From assembly GCA_002737585.1 (NCBI GenBank), contig NSIA01000085.1, positions 1 to 8,134 of the forward strand: 8,134 nt of DNA, read 5' to 3'. Of the stretch, positions 5,395 to 8,134 are shown piece by piece (positions within the stretch are counted from its first letter, which is position 1; each line of letters opens with the position of its first letter). Both the position numbers and the translations under genes were made by a program. This DNA is from Planctomycetaceae bacterium. GTDB lineage: Bacteria > Planctomycetota > Phycisphaerae > Phycisphaerales > SM1A02. The notes below the pieces were generated by a model, which saw nothing but the letters and a program-made list of their open reading frames with translations, was not told the DNA's origin and searched no databases.

Positions 5395-7479
5395 ATGCTC
5401 ATTGCACTCCTTGCCACCGTCGCGCTTGCCGCCCCACCCGCAACCCGGACTTCGCCGACTACCGATGATTACGGCGGTACCAAGGTCACCGATGACTACC
5501 GCTGGCTTGAGGCCTTGGAGAAGGACTCCCCAGAGGTCAAGACATGGACGGACGCGCAGCTGCAGAATCTGCGCTCCACACTGGATCCGCTGCGCTGCCG
5601 CGATATGTTGACCACGGAACTCACGCCGCTGATGCAGATCACCTCGTGGAGCGTTCCGATCATTCGCGGGCCCGGCTACTTCTATGCGCAGCGCGATGGC
5701 CGCATGAACCAGCCCGCGATCTATGTCCGTAACGGCGGCGCCAACTTGGGTGGCGCGAAGGTCATCGACATGAACGTGATCGACCCATCGGGCCTGACGT
5801 CCATCGATTGGTGGATGCCTTCCTGGCAAGGCTCCAAGTTTGCGTACGGCTCCAGCAAGGCTGGCGATGAAATGAGCGTCCTCAAGGTGATGCGCACCGA
5901 TACCAAGGAGCACTTCCCTGACGAGATTCCCGGTAAGGTGTCATTCGGAGGCTGGAACAACTGGGGCGATGCGTTCATCTACAGCAAACTGACTGATCCA
6001 AAGGATCCCTATAGCCGCGTGGTTTCCTATCACAAGCTCGGCGAGCCAGTGGATAAGGATCCGGTGCTTATGAAGCAGACCAATCCGTCAGAGGTGCCGT
6101 TTGGGCAACTGATGAGCGAAGACCGCTGGATGGTGCTGGGCATGAGCCGCGGTTGGACGGAGAACGATCTGTGGGTTGGCAAATTTGATGAACTGAAGCA
6201 GGGCAAGGACACCAAGATTGCCATCGCAGTTGGTCGCGGCGCACAGTTCAGCCCGGTGGAGATTGTTGATGACACGCTGTACATGACCACCACGCTTGGC
6301 TCACCCAACGTGCGCTTGGTAGCGGTTGACATTAAAAATCCTGCGGAATCCAACTGGAAGACCATCATTGCTGAGCAGAAGGATGCAGTGATGAGTCAGG
6401 TTGACTTTGGTAAGGATGAGATTGTGGTGGTGTGGCAGAAGGATGCGCACGACACCGTGAGCACCTACAAGTTCGACGGCAAGCCGGTTGCTGAGATTCC
6501 AGTTCCTGGAGTCGGCAGCGTGACCGTGGCTTGCGACCGTAAGCACACCGAGATGTTCTTCTCGTTTGCCAGTTACAACAGCCCACGCACCATTTACCGT
6601 TGCGACATCTTCTGGAAGCCATATAAGCCAGCGATCTGGGCAACGCCGGAACTTGACGTCAAGATGAACGATATTGACGTGACGCAAATCCGCGCCAAGA
6701 GCAAAGATGGCACAGAGATTCCTGCGTTCGTAGTGATGAAGAAGGGAACAAAGATGGATGGCAACAACCCCGCCGTGCTGTATGGCTACGGTGGATTTGA
6801 TGTCTCATTGACGCCCGAATTCATTCCGACCATCGTTCCATTCGTGCAGCGCGGTGGCATTTACGTGGTGGCCAATCTGCGCGGCGGCGGCGAATTTGGC
6901 GACGCGTGGCACAAGGCCGGCATGCTGCAGAACAAGCAGAATGTGTTTGATGACCTGTATGCAGTGGCTGAGAAACTAACCACGGACAAGTACACCTCGG
7001 CTTCGCACTTGGCAGTCATGGGTGGTTCGAACGGTGGACTGCTCACCGCCACGGCCGTGACACAGCGACCAGAACTTTGGACCGCAGCGATCAGTGCAGT
7101 TCCACTCTGCGACATGCTGCGGTACCAGGACTTCCTGCTTGCCAAGTACTGGGTTCCGGAATACGGCGCAAGCAGTGATGCCAATGCGTTCAAGTGGTTG
7201 AATGCGTATTCGCCGTACCAGAATGCAAAGAAGGGCACCAAGTATCCAGCCGTGCTGTTTACGGCTGGTGAGAATGACAGCCGCGTTCATCCGCTGCATG
7301 CGCGCAAGATGGCCGCGCTGCTGCAAGCGAATACCGGTAGTGATTCCGCTGCGGAACCGATCCTGCTGTACATCGATCGCGACGCTGGACACGGCGCAGG
7401 CAAGCCGCTTGAGGCTCGCGTTCGTGAAGCTGTTGATCAATGGTCGTTCCTGATGTGGCAGACCGGCGCGTGCAACTGA
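5395..7479 (+). CDS. Secreted prolyl oligopeptidase (peptidase family S9A)
   Basis: A 694-residue serine peptidase that cleaves after proline in short peptides. It begins with a hydrophobic signal-like stretch, MLIALLATVALAAPP, with a possible cut after ALA; it lacks the usual basic n-region, so export is likely rather than certain. The mature start DDYGGTKVTDDYRWLEALE matches the S9A opening. The seven-bladed propeller region follows, with the alpha/beta-hydrolase domain from about residue 430. The catalytic triad is complete: Ser545 in GGSNGG, Asp628 in AGENDSRVHP and His666 in DAGHGAGKP, close to porcine POP spacing (S554, D641, H680). VLYGYGGFDVSLTP and NLRGGGEFGDAWH are further S9A hallmarks. 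The start was set at ATG 5395 because TATCCT lies 6 bases before it; GTG 5389 in the same frame adds two residues and cannot be excluded. The 3' end overlaps purN. Confidence 0.93.
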   Translation: MLIALLATVALAAPPATRTSPTTDDYGGTKVTDDYRWLEALEKDSPEVKTWTDAQLQNLRSTLDPLRCRDMLTTELTPLMQITSWSVPIIRGPGYFYAQRDGRMNQPAIYVRNGGANLGGAKVIDMNVIDPSGLTSIDWWMPSWQGSKFAYGSSKAGDEMSVLKVMRTDTKEHFPDEIPGKVSFGGWNNWGDAFIYSKLTDPKDPYSRVVSYHKLGEPVDKDPVLMKQTNPSEVPFGQLMSEDRWMVLGMSRGWTENDLWVGKFDELKQGKDTKIAIAVGRGAQFSPVEIVDDTLYMTTTLGSPNVRLVAVDIKNPAESNWKTIIAEQKDAVMSQVDFGKDEIVVVWQKDAHDTVSTYKFDGKPVAEIPVPGVGSVTVACDRKHTEMFFSFASYNSPRTIYRCDIFWKPYKPAIWATPELDVKMNDIDVTQIRAKSKDGTEIPAFVVMKKGTKMDGNNPAVLYGYGGFDVSLTPEFIPTIVPFVQRGGIYVVANLRGGGEFGDAWHKAGMLQNKQNVFDDLYAVAEKLTTDKYTSASHLAVMGGSNGGLLTATAVTQRPELWTAAISAVPLCDMLRYQDFLLAKYWVPEYGASSDANAFKWLNAYSPYQNAKKGTKYPAVLFTAGENDSRVHPLHARKMAALLQANTGSDSAAEPILLYIDRDAGHGAGKPLEARVREAVDQWSFLMWQTGACN

Positions 7480-8057
7480 CGCCTGCCGAAACTGTTCGAA
7501 TCGGTGCGCTCGCCTCGGGGGGCGGGCGCACCGTTATCAATATTGCGCATGCGTGCGCGCGCGGCGAGATTCCAGCGATGGTTGCCGTGTGTGTGGTGAC
7601 GCGCGCTGATGCCGGTGCCGTGGATCGGTGCCGAGCTCATGGCATTCCGGTAGCAGTCGTGGCGCCGGAACCGGCCGAGACGTTTGATGATCGAGTGGAC
7701 GCCGCACTGCTTGCGCACGATGTGAACTTTGTATGTCTTGCTGGGTACCTGCGCCGATTCCGCGTGGACGCGTGGCACGGTCGCGCATTGAACATTCACC
7801 CGGCACTGCTGCCAGACTTTGGCGGCCAGGGGATGTACGGCGATCGCGTGCATCGCGCGGTGCTTGAGGCGGGGAGCACGGTGTCCGGCTGCACGGTGCA
7901 TTGGGTGGACGGCGCGTACGACACCGGCAAGCACGTGGTGCAGCGGCGTTGCGCGGTGCTGCCGGGCGACAGCGCGGAAACCTTGGCTGCGCGGGTCTTT
8001 GCGGAGGAGTGCATTGCATATCCCGAGGCCCTGCGGCAGGTTCTCGGCGGTAGGTAA
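7440..8057 (+). CDS. purN: Phosphoribosylglycinamide formyltransferase (PurN)
   Basis: A 205-residue GART formyltransferase, which transfers a formyl group from 10-formyl-THF to GAR in de novo purine synthesis (cytoplasm). The active-site residues are present: ALNIHPALLP (N118, H120) and GCTVHWVDGAYDTG (D161), equivalent to E. coli N106, H108 and D144. FVCLAGYLRR (98-106) is the folate-region strand. The phosphate loop reads SGGGRTV instead of SGxGSNL. The segment after HPALLP is GGQGMYGDRVHRAVL, a longer variant than in E. coli, which makes the H120-D161 spacing 41 rather than 36. The ATG at 7440 overlaps the oligopeptidase by 40 bases; in-frame GTGs at 7455 and 7470 would shorten the overlap and place the first beta strand nearer the N-terminus, so GTG 7470 (195 residues) is quite possible. 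There is no own promoter-like box, suggesting translation from the peptidase transcript. Confidence 0.88.
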   Translation: MVVPDVADRRVQLTPAETVRIGALASGGGRTVINIAHACARGEIPAMVAVCVVTRADAGAVDRCRAHGIPVAVVAPEPAETFDDRVDAALLAHDVNFVCLAGYLRRFRVDAWHGRALNIHPALLPDFGGQGMYGDRVHRAVLEAGSTVSGCTVHWVDGAYDTGKHVVQRRCAVLPGDSAETLAARVFAEECIAYPEALRQVLGGR

Positions 8058-8134
8058 TGCCGGCGCTCCGCGGGCTTGCAGCCAGAAATACTGTGGAACT
8101 TGCCAATCAACACTGGGCTTTCACCGGGTCTGCC
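8057..8134 (+). CDS. Possible start of a further gene (TAATG coupling), runs off the window
   Basis: The purN stop TAA overlaps an ATG by one base (TAATG at 8055-8059). From that ATG the frame is open for 26 codons to the window edge, beginning MPALRGLAARNTVELANQ. Overlapping stop-start codons are a common sign of translational coupling. However, all three forward frames are open over these 77 bases, the codon use is not clearly coding, and no family is recognisable. It may equally be intergenic sequence. I see no clear terminator here either. Confidence 0.2.
   Translation, partial: MPALRGLAARNTVELANQHWAFTGSA

Noticed and set aside
4807..5913. Minus-strand open frame of 368 codons across map and the oligopeptidase start
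   Set aside because: It crosses two well-supported plus-strand genes and the intergenic region with repeats, and shows no protein-family features.
1..8134. CRISPR array, tRNA/rRNA, insertion sequence, phage or defence genes
   Set aside because: No regularly spaced repeats, no tRNA-like cloverleaf or rRNA signatures, no transposase or integrase motifs, and no terminal inverted repeats were found by reading; all substantial coding regions are assigned to common families.

Overview
The window looks like ordinary bacterial chromosome at roughly 60% GC (estimated by eye). It carries eight recognisable genes or gene fragments, mostly housekeeping or cell-envelope functions. I see no phage, IS, CRISPR, tRNA or rRNA. 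A LolC/LolD-like ABC transporter, a lipoprotein and a secreted peptidase suggest a diderm (two-membrane) bacterium. The phylum cannot be fixed from this sequence. The GGGRT loop and GGQGMYG segment of PurN resemble forms I associate with Planctomycetota and Bacteroidota; a Planctomycetota-type host is only a low-confidence guess.

Layout. Bases 1-2093 run rightward: the end of a LolC/E-type permease, its LolD-like ATPase, then a ChaN-family lipoprotein. Bases 2208-3132 run leftward: a SixA-like histidine phosphatase upstream of a small single-domain STAS protein. The STAS gene converges on chaN across a 114-base gap. From 3157 everything runs rightward again: an imidazolonepropionase-like amidohydrolase (HutI), a type I methionine aminopeptidase, a secreted S9A prolyl oligopeptidase, and PurN, which overlaps the end of the peptidase gene. 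A weak candidate for a further gene starts at 8057 and runs off the window.

How the genes relate. The permease and ATPase form one transporter. The aminopeptidase and oligopeptidase are neighbours that both handle peptides, but in different compartments. No other histidine-degradation or purine-biosynthesis genes are present, so hutI and purN are orphans here.

The most interesting signal is regulatory. Each of the six genes that appears to head a transcript has a TANNNT (-10-like) hexamer ending 6-11 bases before its start codon and no convincing Shine-Dalgarno sequence. The two genes that appear internal to operons (lolD, purN) lack the hexamer. This suggests leaderless or near-leaderless mRNAs. 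It is sharpest at the sixA/hutI divergent junction, where only 24 bases separate the start codons and the two -10-like boxes overlap. Other points worth checking are a D-to-N change at the predicted metal-binding Asp of HutI, a GC3-rich in-frame extension beyond the chaN stop, and phased repeats upstream of the oligopeptidase. I found no convincing new multi-gene system.
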